Assembly: GCF_030695065.1 (NCBI RefSeq)
Contig: NZ_JAUYTR010000025.1
Location: 1-64,000, forward strand
Source: Sediminibacterium sp.
GTDB taxonomy: Bacteria; Bacteroidota; Bacteroidia; Chitinophagales; Chitinophagaceae
Length of the DNA stretch: 64,000 nt
Direction: 5' to 3'
Shown in pieces: positions 46,963 to 57,138 of this stretch. The notes under the pieces were generated by a model. The model saw only the letters and a list, made by a program, of their open reading frames with translations, ran no database searches and was not told the origin of the DNA. The translations under genes were made by a program, and so were the position numbers. Each line of letters opens with the position of its first letter. Within the stretch, counting starts at the first letter, position 1.

Positions 46963-47032
46963 TTCTATTCATAACTGCGACTGAGTAAAGTTTTAATACT
47001 TGAAGAAAATCAGTCTCTTTAAAAATTAAATC

Positions 47033-47500
47033 ATGCGTAAAGCACAAGCGAAAAAATTACCCTTAGCACCAGACGGACGTTTTAACGATAAGTTGGTTAC
47101 CCGTTTCATCAATAACTTGATGTGGGATGGTAAAAAAAGTACTGCAATCAATATCTTTTATGATGCAGTAGATAAAATAACAAAAGTTACTGGCGAAGAC
47201 GGTTACGAAGTGTGGAAGAAAGCAATTGCTAATGTAACTCCAGCTGTTGAAGTTAGAAGCCGTAGAATTGGTGGTGCAACTTTTCAGATTCCTGCTGAAG
47301 TTCGCCCTGATCGTAAAATTTCTTTAAGCATGAAGTGGTTAATCCGCTACAGCCGCGAAAGAAACGGTCGTACCATGGCAGATAAGTTATCAAACGAAAT
47401 CATGTCTGCTGCAAAAGGTGAAGGTGCTGCATTCAAGAAAAAAGAAGATACACACCGTATGGCTGAGGCTAACAAAGCCTTCTCTCACTTTAAAGTGTAA
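47033..47500 (+). CDS. rpsG: 30S ribosomal protein S7
   Basis: S7 binds the 3' major domain of 16S rRNA and starts assembly of the small-subunit head. The 155 residues are typical length, with NLMWDGKKSTA, VEVRSRRIGGATFQIPAEVRPDRK and the C-terminal RMAEANKAFSHFK. It follows rpsL by 70 bases and ends at a terminator. Confidence 0.97.
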   Translation: MRKAQAKKLPLAPDGRFNDKLVTRFINNLMWDGKKSTAINIFYDAVDKITKVTGEDGYEVWKKAIANVTPAVEVRSRRIGGATFQIPAEVRPDRKISLSMKWLIRYSRERNGRTMADKLSNEIMSAAKGEGAAFKKKEDTHRMAEANKAFSHFKV

Positions 47501-47520
47501 ATTTTTCCAAATATTTGCGA

Positions 47521-47552
47521 AACCTCTCCGAATCATCGGGGAGGTTTTTTTT
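47521..47552 (+). terminator. rpsL-rpsG terminator
   Basis: AACCTCTCCGA pairs with TCGGGGAGGTT (one G-U pair, four-base loop) and runs into a T8 tract. It separates rpsLG from fusA. Confidence 0.9.
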
Positions 47553-47636
47553 GAATCAAACTCCTGCAATTCAATTATTTAATGAGGGCTTTTGGCAACG
47601 ATTTTTCCCCATTCTAAATAAAACGGTCCGAACCCT

Positions 47637-47665
47637 TTGTTGGTTCGGTATTATCTGTACCTTTG
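47637..47665 (+). promoter_or_regulatory. fusA promoter (-33/-7)
   Basis: TTG at 47637-47639, an 18-base spacer and TACCTTTG at 47658-47665. It lies between the rpsG terminator and fusA, giving fusA its own transcript. Confidence 0.8.
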
Positions 47666-47692
47666 CGGCCTCTAAAAAAACAAGAATACTAT

Positions 47693-49843
47693 ATGGCTGA
47701 TTTGAAATTTCAACGAAACTTTGGTATTGCCGCCCACATTGATGCCGGTAAAACCACTACCACCGAGCGTATTTTGCGCTACACTGGTATGATCCATAAG
47801 ATTGGTGAAGTACATGATGGTGGTGCTACTACCGACTGGATGGAGCAAGAAAAGGAAAGAGGTATTACCATTACTTCTGCGGCAGTTAGCTGTCAGTGGA
47901 ATTTCCCAACTGTATTGGGTAAAGCCACTCCAGAAACCAAGAATTATTATTTCAACATCATCGATACTCCAGGACACGTAGACTTTACCGTTGAGGTAGA
48001 GCGTTCTATGCGTGTATTGGATGGTTTGATTGCGTTGTTTTCTGCAGTAGATGGTGTAGAACCTCAGTCTGAAACTGTTTGGCGTCAAGCTAACCGTTAT
48101 AAAGTTCCACGTATTGGATTCGTAAATAAAATGGACCGTGCTGGTGCCGATTTCTTAATGGTGGTAACACAGGTTAAAGAAATGTTGGGTGCAAAAGCAG
48201 TTCCATTGCAATTACCAATTGGTGCGGAAGACAATTTCAAGGGCGTTGTAGACTTGATTAAAATGAAAGGTATTGTATGGCATGCTGAAACAGAAGGAAT
48301 GACTTTTGATGAAATTCCTGTGCCTGCAGATATGATGGAAGATGTATTGCATTGGAGACAAAACTTAATTGAAGCTGTTGCTGAATACGATGATAAGTTA
48401 ATGGAGAAATTCTTTGATAACCCAGATTCAATTTCTGAAGATGAGGTTCACGAAGCTATCCGTAAAGCTTGTATCGATTTAAGTATCGTTCCAATGATGT
48501 GTGGTTCTTCTTTCAAGAATAAGGGTGTACAAACCGCTTTAGATGCAGTTTGTCGTTACTTACCTTCTCCAGTAGATGTTGAAGATACCGTAGGTACAGA
48601 CCCTGATTCTGGTGAGCAAATTACCAGAAAGCCAAATGCAAAAGAACCATTTGCTGCATTGGCATTCAAAATTATGACCGATCCTTTTGTTGGTCGTTTG
48701 GCATTCTTCCGTTGTTACTCTGGTCGTTTAGATGCTGGTTCTTATGTATTGAACGTAAGAAGTGGTAAGAAAGAGCGTATCAGCCGTATCATGAAGATGT
48801 TTGCAAATAAGCAAAATCCAATTGATTTTATTGAAGCAGGTGATATTGCAGCTGCAGTAGGTTTCAAAGAAATCAAAACAGGAGATACGCTTTGCGATGA
48901 AAACCATCCAATTACATTGGAGAACATGTTTATTCCAGAACCAGTTATCGCTATTGCTGTTGAGCCAAAAACTCAAGCAGACGTAGATAAAATGGGTATG
49001 GCTATTGCAAAGTTGGTAGAAGAAGATCCTACTTTACGTGTAAATACCGATGAAGATACTGGCCAAACCATTTTACGTGGAATGGGTGAATTACACCTTG
49101 AAATCATCATCGATCGTATGCGTCGTGAGTTTAAGGTAGAAGTAAACCAAGGTGCTCCTCAGGTTGCTTATAAAGAATCTTTTGGAAATACTATTACCCA
49201 TAGAGAAGTGTTGAAGAAGCAGTCTGGTGGTCGTGGTAAGTTTGCCGATATTCAATTTGAAATTGGACCAGCTGATGCAGAGTGGTTAAAGGAAAACGAA
49301 GGAAAGAGCTTCCAATTTGTAAATGATTTATTTGGTGGATCTATTCCAAAAGAATTTGTTCCAGCAATCCTTAAAGGGTTTGAAACATCAATGACTTCTG
49401 GTGTATTGGCAGGATATCCTGTAAACAATATGAAAGTTCGTGTATTTGATGGTAGCTACCACGATGTGGATTCTGATGCAATGAGCTTTGAATTGTGTGC
49501 TAAAGCTGGTTTCCGTGAAGCGGGACGTAAAGCAAAGCCTACTTTATTAGAGCCAATCATGAAAGTGGAAGTACTTACTCCAGATCAATACATGGGAGAT
49601 GTTACCGGAGACTTAAACCGTCGTCGTGGTATGCTAGAAGGAATGGATAGCCGCGCTAACCTACAGGTTATTAAAGCGAAAGTTCCATTGAGCGAAATGT
49701 TTGGTTACGTAACTCAACTTCGTTCTTTAAGTTCTGGTCGTGCTACTTCAACTATGGAGTTCTCTCATTACAATCCTGCTCCAAATAACGTTGCAGAAGA
49801 AGTAATGGCAAAGAACAAGGGTAAGGTTAAATCTGATGATTAA
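47693..49843 (+). CDS. fusA: Elongation factor G
   Basis: EF-G is the translocation GTPase. From MADLKFQRN the 716-residue protein shows G1 [10 protein letters not shown]3 [16 protein letters not shown]4 NKMD and the domain IV/V motifs ([52 protein letters not shown]). An in-frame ATG 10 codons upstream is rejected because homologues begin at MADLK/MARD-like sequence. It has its own promoter and terminator. Confidence 0.97.
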   Translation: MADLKFQRNFGIAAHIDAGKTTTTERILRYTGMIHKIGEVHDGGATTDWMEQEKERGITITSAAVSCQWNFPTVLGKATPETKNYYFNIIDTPGHVDFTVEVERSMRVLDGLIALFSAVDGVEPQSETVWRQANRYKVPRIGFVNKMDRAGADFLMVVTQVKEMLGAKAVPLQLPIGAEDNFKGVVDLIKMKGIVWHAETEGMTFDEIPVPADMMEDVLHWRQNLIEAVAEYDDKLMEKFFDNPDSISEDEVHEAIRKACIDLSIVPMMCGSSFKNKGVQTALDAVCRYLPSPVDVEDTVGTDPDSGEQITRKPNAKEPFAALAFKIMTDPFVGRLAFFRCYSGRLDAGSYVLNVRSGKKERISRIMKMFANKQNPIDFIEAGDIAAAVGFKEIKTGDTLCDENHPITLENMFIPEPVIAIAVEPKTQADVDKMGMAIAKLVEEDPTLRVNTDEDTGQTILRGMGELHLEIIIDRMRREFKVEVNQGAPQVAYKESFGNTITHREVLKKQSGGRGKFADIQFEIGPADAEWLKENEGKSFQFVNDLFGGSIPKEFVPAILKGFETSMTSGVLAGYPVNNMKVRVFDGSYHDVDSDAMSFELCAKAGFREAGRKAKPTLLEPIMKVEVLTPDQYMGDVTGDLNRRRGMLEGMDSRANLQVIKAKVPLSEMFGYVTQLRSLSSGRATSTMEFSHYNPAPNNVAEEVMAKNKGKVKSDD

Positions 49844-49866
49844 TTTTCAATTTAATTGATATACCG

Positions 49867-49896
49867 CGCCCCGACTAAAGTCGGGGCGTTTTTGTT
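49867..49896 (+). terminator. fusA terminator
   Basis: CGCCCCGAC (49867-49875) pairs with GTCGGGGCG (49880-49888) around a four-base loop, followed by TTTTTGTTTT. The next 200 bases to the rpsJ promoter are AT-rich with no gene seen. Confidence 0.92.
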
Positions 49897-50084
49897 TTAA
49901 TAAGGGGGGAGTTTAGCCGCCGTTTAAATTTAAATGAGCTGAATGTTGGCAACCCAAAATGGGAAGAAGAACAATTATATAAATTTTTAGTTTAATATAA
50001 AGGCGGTTTTTGGGGAAAAACGGGGTGATTTTGAAAAAAATAAAAAATAAATCCACAAAAACACATAAAAAGAAGATAAAAAAC

Positions 50085-50115
50085 TTGTCTGTTCAATTAC
50101 AGCTCCTTACCTTTG
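50085..50115 (+). promoter_or_regulatory. rpsJ / S10-operon promoter (-33/-7)
   Basis: TTG at 50085-50087, a 20-base spacer and TACCTTTG at 50108-50115, 30 bases upstream of the rpsJ ATG. An ATG-like start at 50113 falls inside the -7 element and is rejected. Confidence 0.75.
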
Positions 50116-50145
50116 CAACCCCAACGTAAAAATTGGTTTTTGACT

Positions 50146-50451
50146 ATGTCTCAGCGAATCAGAATCAAATTACAATCATACGATCACAATCTAGTAGATA
50201 AATCTGCAGAGAAGATCGTTAAGACAGTACGTAGTACAGGTGCAGTAGTAACAGGACCAATTCCTTTGCCTACTCATAAGAAAATCTTTACTGTATTGCG
50301 TTCACCACACGTTAATAAGAAAAGCCGTGAGCAGTTCCAATTAGCTACGCATAAGCGTCTAATGGACATCTACACTTCTTCTTCTAGAACAGTAGATGCG
50401 TTGAGCAAGCTAGACTTACCGTCTGGTGTTGAGGTTGAAATTAAAGCTTAA
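50146..50451 (+). CDS. rpsJ: 30S ribosomal protein S10
   Basis: S10 is a head protein of the small subunit and also the NusE partner in antitermination. From [14 protein letters not shown] the 101-residue protein has the usual length, with [21 protein letters not shown] and the [14 protein letters not shown] end. It is the first gene of the S10-spc cluster. Unusually, 291 bases separate it from rplC. Confidence 0.97.
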   Translation: MSQRIRIKLQSYDHNLVDKSAEKIVKTVRSTGAVVTGPIPLPTHKKIFTVLRSPHVNKKSREQFQLATHKRLMDIYTSSSRTVDALSKLDLPSGVEVEIKA

Positions 50452-50459
50452 TTAAGCCA

Positions 50460-50479
50460 TTTCTCTAGAAAGAGAGAAA
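50460..50479 (+). other. Hairpin just after rpsJ
   Basis: TTTCTCT (50460-50466) pairs with AGAGAAA (50473-50479) directly after the rpsJ stop. No T tract follows, so it is more likely an RNA stability or processing element than a terminator. Confidence 0.35.
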
Positions 50480-50605
50480 CTAGTTCTTATATACCCAATT
50501 ATCTGCCAATCGGCTTAGGCCAGAAAAAGCAGCTCTGATAAAGAAATTATAAATCATTTAGTTCACAATGAATTAAATGAGTAACATATAAACAGGCCCT
50601 TCGAG

Positions 50606-50726
50606 GTTTGTTTACTACCGGTACTTCCTCTTCAAAATGTAAGTTTTGAAAACAACGGAAAAGGTCGGTAGCAAACTAGGATTGAATCCCGCTTCATCGG
50701 TGGGATGTCCTCATAACCGAGCGGGG
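50606..50726 (+). promoter_or_regulatory. Structured RNA element upstream of rplC
   Basis: Two strong hairpins lie between rpsJ and rplC. The first is closed by GTTTG (50606-50610) with CAAAC (50672-50676), continues CTACCG (50615-50620) with CGGTAG (50666-50671), TTCC (50625-50628) with GGAA (50657-50660), and ends TTCAAAA (50631-50637) with TTTTGAA (50644-50650). The second pairs CCCGCT (50688-50693) with AGCGGG (50720-50725) and CGGT (50698-50701) with ACCG (50716-50719), with a four-base bulge. The second ends 17 bases before the rplC ATG. A ribosomal-protein autoregulatory leader is the likeliest role. Confidence 0.45.
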
Positions 50727-50742
50727 CATAAACCGCAAAACG

Positions 50743-51360
50743 ATGAAAGGAATTATTGGAAAAAAAATCGGGATGACCAGCATCTTCGCTGCTGATGGAA
50801 AGCAAACTGCTTGTACCATCGTAGAAGTTGCTCCAAATACCGTAACACAAATTAAAACACAGGAAACCGATGGTTATTCTGCTGTTCAATTAGCAATCGG
50901 CGATAAGAAAGAAAAGCACGCTACAAAAGCCGAAATCAATCACTTTGCTAAGGCTCAAACTCCAGCCAAAAAGTTCGTAAAAGAATTTCGTAATTACTCA
51001 ATAGAGAAAAACTTAGGGGAAACCGTAACTATTGACATCTTCTCTGAAGGAGACAGTGTTGAAGTTGTTGGTACAACTAAGGGTAAAGGTTTCCAGGGTG
51101 TTGTAAAGCGCCACGGATTCTCTGGTGTGGGTGAAGCTTCCCATGGTCAGCACGATCGTCAGCGTGCGCCAGGTTCTATTGGTGGATCTTCTTATCCTTC
51201 AAGAGTATTTAAAGGAATGAGAATGGCCGGCCGTATGGGTGGAGACCGTGTTAAAATGAAAGGTTTGAAAGTAGTTAAAATATTTTCAGAAAAGAACTAT
51301 ATCCTGATCAGCGGTTCTGTACCAGGTCACAACGGTTCTATCGTTTTAATTCAGAAATAA
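50743..51360 (+). CDS. rplC: 50S ribosomal protein L3
   Basis: L3 binds 23S rRNA early in assembly and reaches toward the peptidyl-transferase centre. The 205-residue protein begins [15 protein letters not shown] and has the [13 protein letters not shown] and [39 protein letters not shown] extension loop region. A long structured spacer precedes it. rplD follows after 35 bases. Confidence 0.97.
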   Translation: MKGIIGKKIGMTSIFAADGKQTACTIVEVAPNTVTQIKTQETDGYSAVQLAIGDKKEKHATKAEINHFAKAQTPAKKFVKEFRNYSIEKNLGETVTIDIFSEGDSVEVVGTTKGKGFQGVVKRHGFSGVGEASHGQHDRQRAPGSIGGSSYPSRVFKGMRMAGRMGGDRVKMKGLKVVKIFSEKNYILISGSVPGHNGSIVLIQK

Positions 51361-51395
51361 TCACCCTGTTTAATTGACAGATTAATTGAAAGATC

Positions 51396-52028
51396 ATGCA
51401 AGTAGATGTATTAGATATAAAAGGACAGAAAACCGGTAGAACGGTTGAATTACCACAGGAAATCTTTGGTATTGAACCAAACGACCACGTTATCTATCTA
51501 GCTGTTAAGCAATACTTAGCCGCACGTCGTTCTGGAACGCACAAAGTTAAAACTCGCGCTGAAGTACAAGGTGCTAGCCGCAAGTTGCACAAGCAAAAAG
51601 GAACAGGTGGTTCTCGTAAAGGTAATATCCGTAACCCTTTATACAAGGGTGGTGGTACCATCTTTGGACCAAAACCACACGCTTACGATTTCAAGTTGAA
51701 CCGTAAAGTGAAAGATTTGGCTAAGATTTCTGCTTTAAGTCATAAGGCAAAAGAAAGTGCAATCATCGTAGTAGAAGAAATTAAGATGGATGCACCTAAA
51801 ACCAAACAATTGGTTGATATTATGGGTAACCTTAAAGTTGCTGATAAGAAAGCGCTTATCGTTTTACCAGAATACAACGACAACCTGTACTTAAGTACTC
51901 GTAACGTACCAAATGTTGCTAGCACATTGTTAGCCGACATTAATACTTATGAAATCATGAATGCAGATGTATTAGTAATAACAGAGAACACTGTGAATAT
52001 CTTTAACGAAGAAGAAGCAGTAGCTTAA
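51396..52028 (+). CDS. rplD: 50S ribosomal protein L4
   Basis: L4 lines the exit tunnel and, in E. coli, represses its own S10 operon. The 210-residue protein has the loop RRSGTHKVKTRAEVQGASRKLHKQKGTGGSRKGNIRNPLYKGGGTIFGPKPH-type region (split here over residues about 50-100) and the C-terminal NADVLVITENTVNIF. It is the natural candidate ligand of the structured element upstream of rplC. Confidence 0.97.
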   Translation: MQVDVLDIKGQKTGRTVELPQEIFGIEPNDHVIYLAVKQYLAARRSGTHKVKTRAEVQGASRKLHKQKGTGGSRKGNIRNPLYKGGGTIFGPKPHAYDFKLNRKVKDLAKISALSHKAKESAIIVVEEIKMDAPKTKQLVDIMGNLKVADKKALIVLPEYNDNLYLSTRNVPNVASTLLADINTYEIMNADVLVITENTVNIFNEEEAVA

Positions 52029-52054
52029 TTTAAGTAACGTTTCAATCATACAAA

Positions 52055-52354
52055 ATGAGACAGTCAGAAATTTTAATAAAGCCAATCTTAACTGAGAAAG
52101 CAAACGCACAACAGGATACGTTGAGAAGATATGCTTTTAAAGTAAATCGTAAGGCAAACAAGTTAGAGATTAAGAAAGCAATTGAAGATTTCTATGGTGT
52201 TAATGTAGTAGATGTTAATACTGCAGTTGCTCCAGGAAAAAATAAAGCCCGTTATACAAAAGCTGGTTTTATTCAAGGAATGAAATCTGCATACAAGAAA
52301 GCATTTGTTACTGTTGCAGAAGGTGAAACAATTGATCTTTACGCAAATATTTAA
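52055..52354 (+). CDS. rplW: 50S ribosomal protein L23
   Basis: L23 sits at the tunnel exit and docks trigger factor and SRP. The 99-residue protein has ILIKPILTEKANAQ, the AFKVNRKANKLEIKKAIEDFYGV strand-helix and a KAFVTVAEGETIDLY end. Normal length and context. Confidence 0.96.
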   Translation: MRQSEILIKPILTEKANAQQDTLRRYAFKVNRKANKLEIKKAIEDFYGVNVVDVNTAVAPGKNKARYTKAGFIQGMKSAYKKAFVTVAEGETIDLYANI

Positions 52355-52398
52355 TTTATAGCAGCGGAGCTGAAAAATCCGCACAAAAAAAATAAACA

Positions 52399-53238
52399 AT
52401 GGCACTAAAAAAGTACAAACCAATCACAGCAGGAACACGTTGGAGAATTGGTAATGCTTATGCTGAGATCACTACTAATAAGCCTGAGAAGAGCTTGTTA
52501 GAGCCTCAAAAAAATACTGCTGGTCGTAACTTCCAAGGTCGTAGAGTTATGCGTTACATGGGCGGTGGTAATAAGCAACATTATCGTATCATCGATTTCA
52601 AACGTAACAAAAGAGATATTGCTGCAACTGTAGTATCTATTGAATACGATCCAAACCGTACTGCATTTATTGCATTGGTTCAGTATACTGATGGAGAGAA
52701 GCGTTACATCATTGCTCCTCAGGGTATTCAGGTTGGTCAAACAGTAATTGCAGGTGATGCAGTTGCTCCAGAATTAGGTAATTCATTGGCAATGAAAAAT
52801 ATGCCTTTGGGTACTACCATTCACAACATTGAATTACAACCTGGTCAAGGTGGTAAGATGGTAAGAAGTGCTGGTGCTTCTGCACAATTAGCCAATAAGG
52901 AAGAAAAGTACGCTGTACTTAAAATGCCTTCTGGTGAATTGAGAAAAGTTTTGATTAACTGTTATGCAACCGTTGGTGTTGTTTCTAACAGCGATCATAA
53001 CCTTGAAACAGCAGGTAAAGCGGGTAAAAACCGTTGGAAAGGTATTCGTCCACGTGTAAGAGGTGTTGCCATGAACCCAGTAGATCACCCGATGGGTGGT
53101 GGTGAAGGTAGAGCATCTGGTGGTCACCCACGTAGCAGAACAGGTAAGTATGCAAAAGGTGAGAAAACCCGTACAAAAGGTAAGGGTAGCGATAAGCTAA
53201 TCATCCAGCGCAGAAATGGTAAAAAACTGGCTAAGTAA
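52399..53238 (+). CDS. rplB: 50S ribosomal protein L2
   Basis: L2 is needed for subunit joining and supports the peptidyl-transferase centre. The 279-residue protein opens [15 protein letters not shown] and contains [39 protein letters not shown] and the catalytic-centre region [24 protein letters not shown]. The A-rich upstream sequence lacks a Shine-Dalgarno. Confidence 0.98.
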   Translation: MALKKYKPITAGTRWRIGNAYAEITTNKPEKSLLEPQKNTAGRNFQGRRVMRYMGGGNKQHYRIIDFKRNKRDIAATVVSIEYDPNRTAFIALVQYTDGEKRYIIAPQGIQVGQTVIAGDAVAPELGNSLAMKNMPLGTTIHNIELQPGQGGKMVRSAGASAQLANKEEKYAVLKMPSGELRKVLINCYATVGVVSNSDHNLETAGKAGKNRWKGIRPRVRGVAMNPVDHPMGGGEGRASGGHPRSRTGKYAKGEKTRTKGKGSDKLIIQRRNGKKLAK

Positions 53239-53294
53239 TAACTAACCAGTCAAAATAAATAAATAAACTAATAGACCAGTAAACTCAAATAATT

Positions 53295-53564
53295 ATGGGT
53301 CGTTCGATTAAAAAAGGTCCTTACGTAGATGCTAACTTAGAAGGTAAAGTAGTTGCTATTAACGACGGAAAAGTAAAGAGAAACGTTATCAAAACTTGGA
53401 GTCGTCGCAGCACAATCACACCTGATTTTGTTGGACACACTTTTGCCGTGCACAACGGAAATAAGTTCATCCCTGTTTACGTAACAGAATTCATGGTAGG
53501 TCACAAATTAGGTGAATTTGCCCCTACTAGAAACTTCAGAGGACACGCAGGAACTAAAAAATAA
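53295..53564 (+). CDS. rpsS: 30S ribosomal protein S19
   Basis: S19 pairs with S13 in the small-subunit head. The 89 residues begin [12 protein letters not shown] and include [31 protein letters not shown] and the [11 protein letters not shown] end. Usual length. Confidence 0.97.
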   Translation: MGRSIKKGPYVDANLEGKVVAINDGKVKRNVIKTWSRRSTITPDFVGHTFAVHNGNKFIPVYVTEFMVGHKLGEFAPTRNFRGHAGTKK

Positions 53565-53603
53565 CTGTAGGGGTTAACACCCATACATCAAACAAAAAAA
53601 GAA

Positions 53604-53951
53604 ATGGAAGCAGTAGCTAAACTGAACAATTATCCAACAGGTCCGCGTAAAATGCGCCTGTTAGCCGATGTGATCCGTGGAATGGAAGTGGAGAAAGCCC
53701 TGGCTATTCTGGAACATCATCCTCAGCACAATGCCACTCCATTGGCAAAACTGTTGAAGAGTGCTATCAGTAACTGGGAGCAGAAAAACAGCGGATCAAA
53801 TGCTGCAGACAGCAGTCTGATTGTAAAGACCGTATTCGTGGATGGCGGTAGAGTATTAAAGCGTATGCGCCCTGCACCACAAGGCCGTGGCTACAAAGTA
53901 CGTAAGCGCAGCAACCATGTAACATTAATCGTAGATTCTAAAACTAATTAG
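53604..53951 (+). CDS. rplV: 50S ribosomal protein L22
   Basis: L22 lines the exit tunnel with its beta hairpin. The 115-residue protein has [23 protein letters not shown] and the hairpin region [24 protein letters not shown], where macrolide-resistance changes occur in other species. It overlaps nothing and precedes rpsC by 12 bases. Confidence 0.96.
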   Translation: MEAVAKLNNYPTGPRKMRLLADVIRGMEVEKALAILEHHPQHNATPLAKLLKSAISNWEQKNSGSNAADSSLIVKTVFVDGGRVLKRMRPAPQGRGYKVRKRSNHVTLIVDSKTN

Positions 53952-53963
53952 TAAAACCATTAT

Positions 53964-54737
53964 ATGGGTCAGAAAGCAAATCCAATTGGTAACAGGTTAG
54001 GCATCATCCGCGGATGGGACAGTAACTGGTATGGTAGTAAAAAAGACTATGCATCCAAACTGATCGAAGATCATAAGATCCGTACCTACCTGAGTGCCCG
54101 TATCAACAAAGGTGGAATCGCAAAGATCGTTATTGAGCGTACGCTTGGTAAATTGATCATAACTATTCATACTTCTAAGCCAGGTATTATCATCGGTAAA
54201 GGTGGTAACGAGGTTGATCGTATTAAAGAAGAGTTGAAGAAGTTAACTGGTAAAGACGATGTTCAAATTAACATTTTGGAAATCCGTCGTCCTGAACTAG
54301 ATGCAACTATCGTAGGAGATACCATTGCTCGTCAAATCGAAAATCGTATCAACTTTAAGCGTGCAACTAAAATGGCCATTGCCTCTACACTCCGTATGGG
54401 TGCTGAAGGTATCAAGGTTAAATTAAGCGGTCGTTTAGGTGGTGCTGAGATTGCTCGTAGCGAAGAATTTAAACAAGGCCGTACTCCTTTACATACTTTC
54501 CGTATGGACATCGATTATGCCAATGTTTTTGCTCAAACTGTTTACGGTAAAATTGGTATCAAAGTATGGATCTGTAAAGGTGAAGTACTAGGAAAGCGTG
54601 AATTGAATCCAAACTTCGTTGGTGGTAAGAACGATATGAGCGATAGAAGAGAAAGATCTGGTGCCGATGAAAGAAGAGGTGGTGGAGACAGAAGAGACGA
54701 TAGAAGAGGTGGTGGAAGAGGAGAACGCAGAAACTAA
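53964..54737 (+). CDS. rpsC: 30S ribosomal protein S3 with Arg/Gly/Asp-rich tail
   Basis: S3 lies at the mRNA entry channel. The first 220 or so residues are canonical: [23 protein letters not shown], the KH domain [14 protein letters not shown] and [24 protein letters not shown]. The protein is 257 residues because of a low-complexity tail of Arg, Gly, Asp and Glu from about residue 226 (54640-54737), with repeated RRGGG units. Such tails occur in some relatives but vary; the tail is probably disordered. Confidence 0.96.
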   Translation: MGQKANPIGNRLGIIRGWDSNWYGSKKDYASKLIEDHKIRTYLSARINKGGIAKIVIERTLGKLIITIHTSKPGIIIGKGGNEVDRIKEELKKLTGKDDVQINILEIRRPELDATIVGDTIARQIENRINFKRATKMAIASTLRMGAEGIKVKLSGRLGGAEIARSEEFKQGRTPLHTFRMDIDYANVFAQTVYGKIGIKVWICKGEVLGKRELNPNFVGGKNDMSDRRERSGADERRGGGDRRDDRRGGGRGERRN

Positions 54738-54813
54738 TAGTAGAATTAGTAATGCAGAATTACTAAAGTTTTAAATAACTACGAATCAAGTTCGTGGACC
54801 AAAAAACTAAAAA

Positions 54814-55233
54814 ATGTTACAGCCGAAAAGAAGCAAACATAGGAAACAGCAGAAAGGACGCATTCGCGAAGTAGCTAAGCGTGGAACTGCTATATCATTT
54901 GGATCATTTGCCTTAAAAGCATTAGAGCCCATCTGGTTAACTAACCGCCAAATCGAATCTGCCCGTCAGGCCATGACCCGTGCTATGAAGCGTGAGGGAA
55001 ATGTATGGATCAGAGTATTCCCTGATAAAATTATTACCCATAAGCCTGCTGAAGTGAGAATGGGTAAGGGTAAAGGTAACCCTGAATATTGGGCTGCTGT
55101 TGTTGAGCCAGGACGTATCATCTTCGAATGTGATGGTGTTACCGAAGCTGTAGCAAAAGAAGCGATGGGTCTTGCAGCACAAAAATTACCAATCGCAACC
55201 AAGTTCATCGTAAGAAGAGATTTGCAAGCATAA
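54814..55233 (+). CDS. rplP: 50S ribosomal protein L16
   Basis: L16 supports the A site of the large subunit. The 139 residues begin [15 protein letters not shown] and have [31 protein letters not shown] and the [20 protein letters not shown] loop. The 76-base gap after rpsC holds only AT-rich sequence. Confidence 0.97.
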   Translation: MLQPKRSKHRKQQKGRIREVAKRGTAISFGSFALKALEPIWLTNRQIESARQAMTRAMKREGNVWIRVFPDKIITHKPAEVRMGKGKGNPEYWAAVVEPGRIIFECDGVTEAVAKEAMGLAAQKLPIATKFIVRRDLQA

Positions 55234-55251
55234 CCAAAAAAAGAAATTGCA

Positions 55252-55467
55252 ATGGCTAATAAAAAAACATACGAATTCAACAAGAATCTAAAGGATCTCA
55301 GTGTAACAGATCTTAGAGCAAAAATCCAGGAAGACGAACTACGTTTGAAAAAATTGGAGTTTGCTCATGCTATCTCTCCACTAGAAAATCCAATGACTAT
55401 TCGTGGACTTCGTAGAGACATCGCCCGTATCAAAACGGAATTGAAGAAAAAAGAAATGGGTATTTAA
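55252..55467 (+). CDS. rpmC: 50S ribosomal protein L29
   Basis: L29 is a small helical protein near the tunnel exit. The 71 residues include [49 protein letters not shown] (two helices around the family's N-P turn, split here over residues 17-65). Context between rplP and rpsQ confirms it. Confidence 0.93.
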   Translation: MANKKTYEFNKNLKDLSVTDLRAKIQEDELRLKKLEFAHAISPLENPMTIRGLRRDIARIKTELKKKEMGI

Positions 55468-55484
55468 ACCATAAATTAAACACA

Positions 55485-55742
55485 ATGGCTGAAAGAAATT
55501 TGCGCAAAACAAGGACAGGGATCGTTACCAGCGATAAAATGGATAAAACCATCACTGTTGCTGTTGAAAGAAAAGTAAAACACCCTATCTACGGTAAATT
55601 CGTAAAGAAGACTACTAAGTTCCATGCTCATGATGAGAAAGGAGAGTGCACCATCGGTGATGTGGTGAAGATCATGGAAACTCGTCCGCTTAGTAAAACC
55701 AAGCGTTGGAGACTAGTTGAAATTGTAGAAAAAGCGAAATAA
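55485..55742 (+). CDS. rpsQ: 30S ribosomal protein S17
   Basis: S17 is a primary 16S rRNA binder. The 85 residues contain [28 protein letters not shown] and [34 protein letters not shown]. It is 17 bases after rpmC. Confidence 0.96.
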   Translation: MAERNLRKTRTGIVTSDKMDKTITVAVERKVKHPIYGKFVKKTTKFHAHDEKGECTIGDVVKIMETRPLSKTKRWRLVEIVEKAK

Positions 55743-55817
55743 TAATATTGATTTGAGTAACTACTTCATCTTATACGATGGTGTTGTTCTTAAATGTAAA
55801 ATTTCAAATTAAATAAA

Positions 55818-56186
55818 ATGATTCAGCAAGAAAGCAGGTTAAATGTAGCTGACAATAGTGGCGCTAAAGAAGTCCTTTGTATTAAGGTACTAGGTAATAG
55901 CGGTCAGGATTATGCTAAGATCGGCGATAAAATTGTTGTTACGGTAAAAGACGCAATCCCTGCAGGTGGTGTTAAAAAAGGAACAGTATCTAAAGCAGTT
56001 ATTGTTCGTACTAAAAACAAACTTCGCAGAAAAGATGGTTCTTATATCCGTTTTGATGACAACGCAGTTGTGTTGTTGAACAATTCAGACGAGCCTCGCG
56101 GTACACGTATCTTTGGACCTGTAGCTAGAGAATTACGTGATAAGGGATATATGAAAATTATTTCTCTTGCTCCTGAAGTATTATAA
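55818..56186 (+). CDS. rplN: 50S ribosomal protein L14
   Basis: L14 forms an inter-subunit bridge. The 122 residues begin [22 protein letters not shown] and end [29 protein letters not shown]. Perfect family length. Confidence 0.98.
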   Translation: MIQQESRLNVADNSGAKEVLCIKVLGNSGQDYAKIGDKIVVTVKDAIPAGGVKKGTVSKAVIVRTKNKLRRKDGSYIRFDDNAVVLLNNSDEPRGTRIFGPVARELRDKGYMKIISLAPEVL

Positions 56187-56208
56187 AAAAAGCTAAAAGC
56201 TAAATAAA

Positions 56209-56547
56209 ATGAGTACAAGATTTAAAGCCAAATTCAGCATCAAAAAAGGTGATTCCGTAGTGGTTATTGCCGGAGATGACAAGGATTTGAAAAAGCCTCG
56301 CACAGTATTGGAAGTGATTGTAGATAAAGGACGTGTAGTTGTAGAAGGAGTGAATATCGTTACAAAGCACACCAAGCCATCTGCTCAAAATACCAAAGGT
56401 GGTATTGTTAAAGTAGAAGCCCCTATCAATATTAGCAATGTAATGTTGTGGGATGCTAAAAAGGGCGAGCCAACCAAAGTGAAGCGTACCCGTGAGAATG
56501 GTAAATTAATACGTGTATCTAAAAAATCTGGGGAGGTAATCAAATAA
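56209..56547 (+). CDS. rplX: 50S ribosomal protein L24
   Basis: L24 initiates large-subunit assembly. The 112 residues contain the KOW motif ([16 protein letters not shown]) and [25 protein letters not shown]. Its stop overlaps the rplE start by one base (TAATG). GGGGAGG at 56529-56535 inside its last codons is one of the few Shine-Dalgarno-like sequences in the cluster and would serve rplE. Confidence 0.95.
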   Translation: MSTRFKAKFSIKKGDSVVVIAGDDKDLKKPRTVLEVIVDKGRVVVEGVNIVTKHTKPSAQNTKGGIVKVEAPINISNVMLWDAKKGEPTKVKRTRENGKLIRVSKKSGEVIK

Positions 56548-57116
56548 TGAGTACAGCAAAATATACACCGAGATTAGCAGCGAAGTACAGCAAAGATGTT
56601 GTGCCTGCGCTCATGAAGAAGTTTGCTTACAGTACTGTAATGCAAGCTCCTAAATTAGAAAAAATCTGTATCAACCGTGGTGTTAATGGAGCGGTTACAG
56701 ATAAAAAATTAGTTGACATTGCGGTAGACGAATTGAATATGATCACTGGTCAAAAAGCAGTTCCTACAATGTCTAAAAAAGACATTTCTAACTTTAAGTT
56801 ACGTAAGGGTATGCCAATTGGTGCTCGCGTTACTTTAAGAGGTGAGAAAATGTATGAGTTCCTAGACAGATTGGTTTCTGTGGCACTACCACGTGTACGA
56901 GACTTTAAAGGAATCAGCGATAAAGCTTTTGACGGAAGAGGTAACTATACATTAGGTGTAACTGAACAAATCATTTTCCCTGAAATTGATATTGATAAAG
57001 TAAACAAAATTACCGGTTTAGATATCACTTTTGTAACAACAGCAAATACCAATGAAGAAGCTTACGAGCTTTTAAAAGAATTGGGTATGCCGTTTAAAGG
57101 AACCAAGAAAGATTAA
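56547..57116 (+). CDS. rplE: 50S ribosomal protein L5
   Basis: L5 binds 5S rRNA and contacts the P-site tRNA. The 189 residues include [49 protein letters not shown] and the [23 protein letters not shown] region. Its start is coupled to rplX by a one-base overlap. Confidence 0.97.
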   Translation: MSTAKYTPRLAAKYSKDVVPALMKKFAYSTVMQAPKLEKICINRGVNGAVTDKKLVDIAVDELNMITGQKAVPTMSKKDISNFKLRKGMPIGARVTLRGEKMYEFLDRLVSVALPRVRDFKGISDKAFDGRGNYTLGVTEQIIFPEIDIDKVNKITGLDITFVTTANTNEEAYELLKELGMPFKGTKKD

Positions 57117-57138
57117 TTAAACACAGAACAAAAACATT

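Noticed and set aside
47515..47700. 61-codon ORF between rpsG and fusA
   Set aside because: It covers the rpsG terminator and the fusA promoter, has no family resemblance and starts inside the terminator region.
49897..50084. Possible gene or riboswitch in the fusA-rpsJ gap
   Set aside because: The stretch is AT-rich, has no open frame of note and no strong hairpin beyond the fusA terminator; only the rpsJ promoter is supported.
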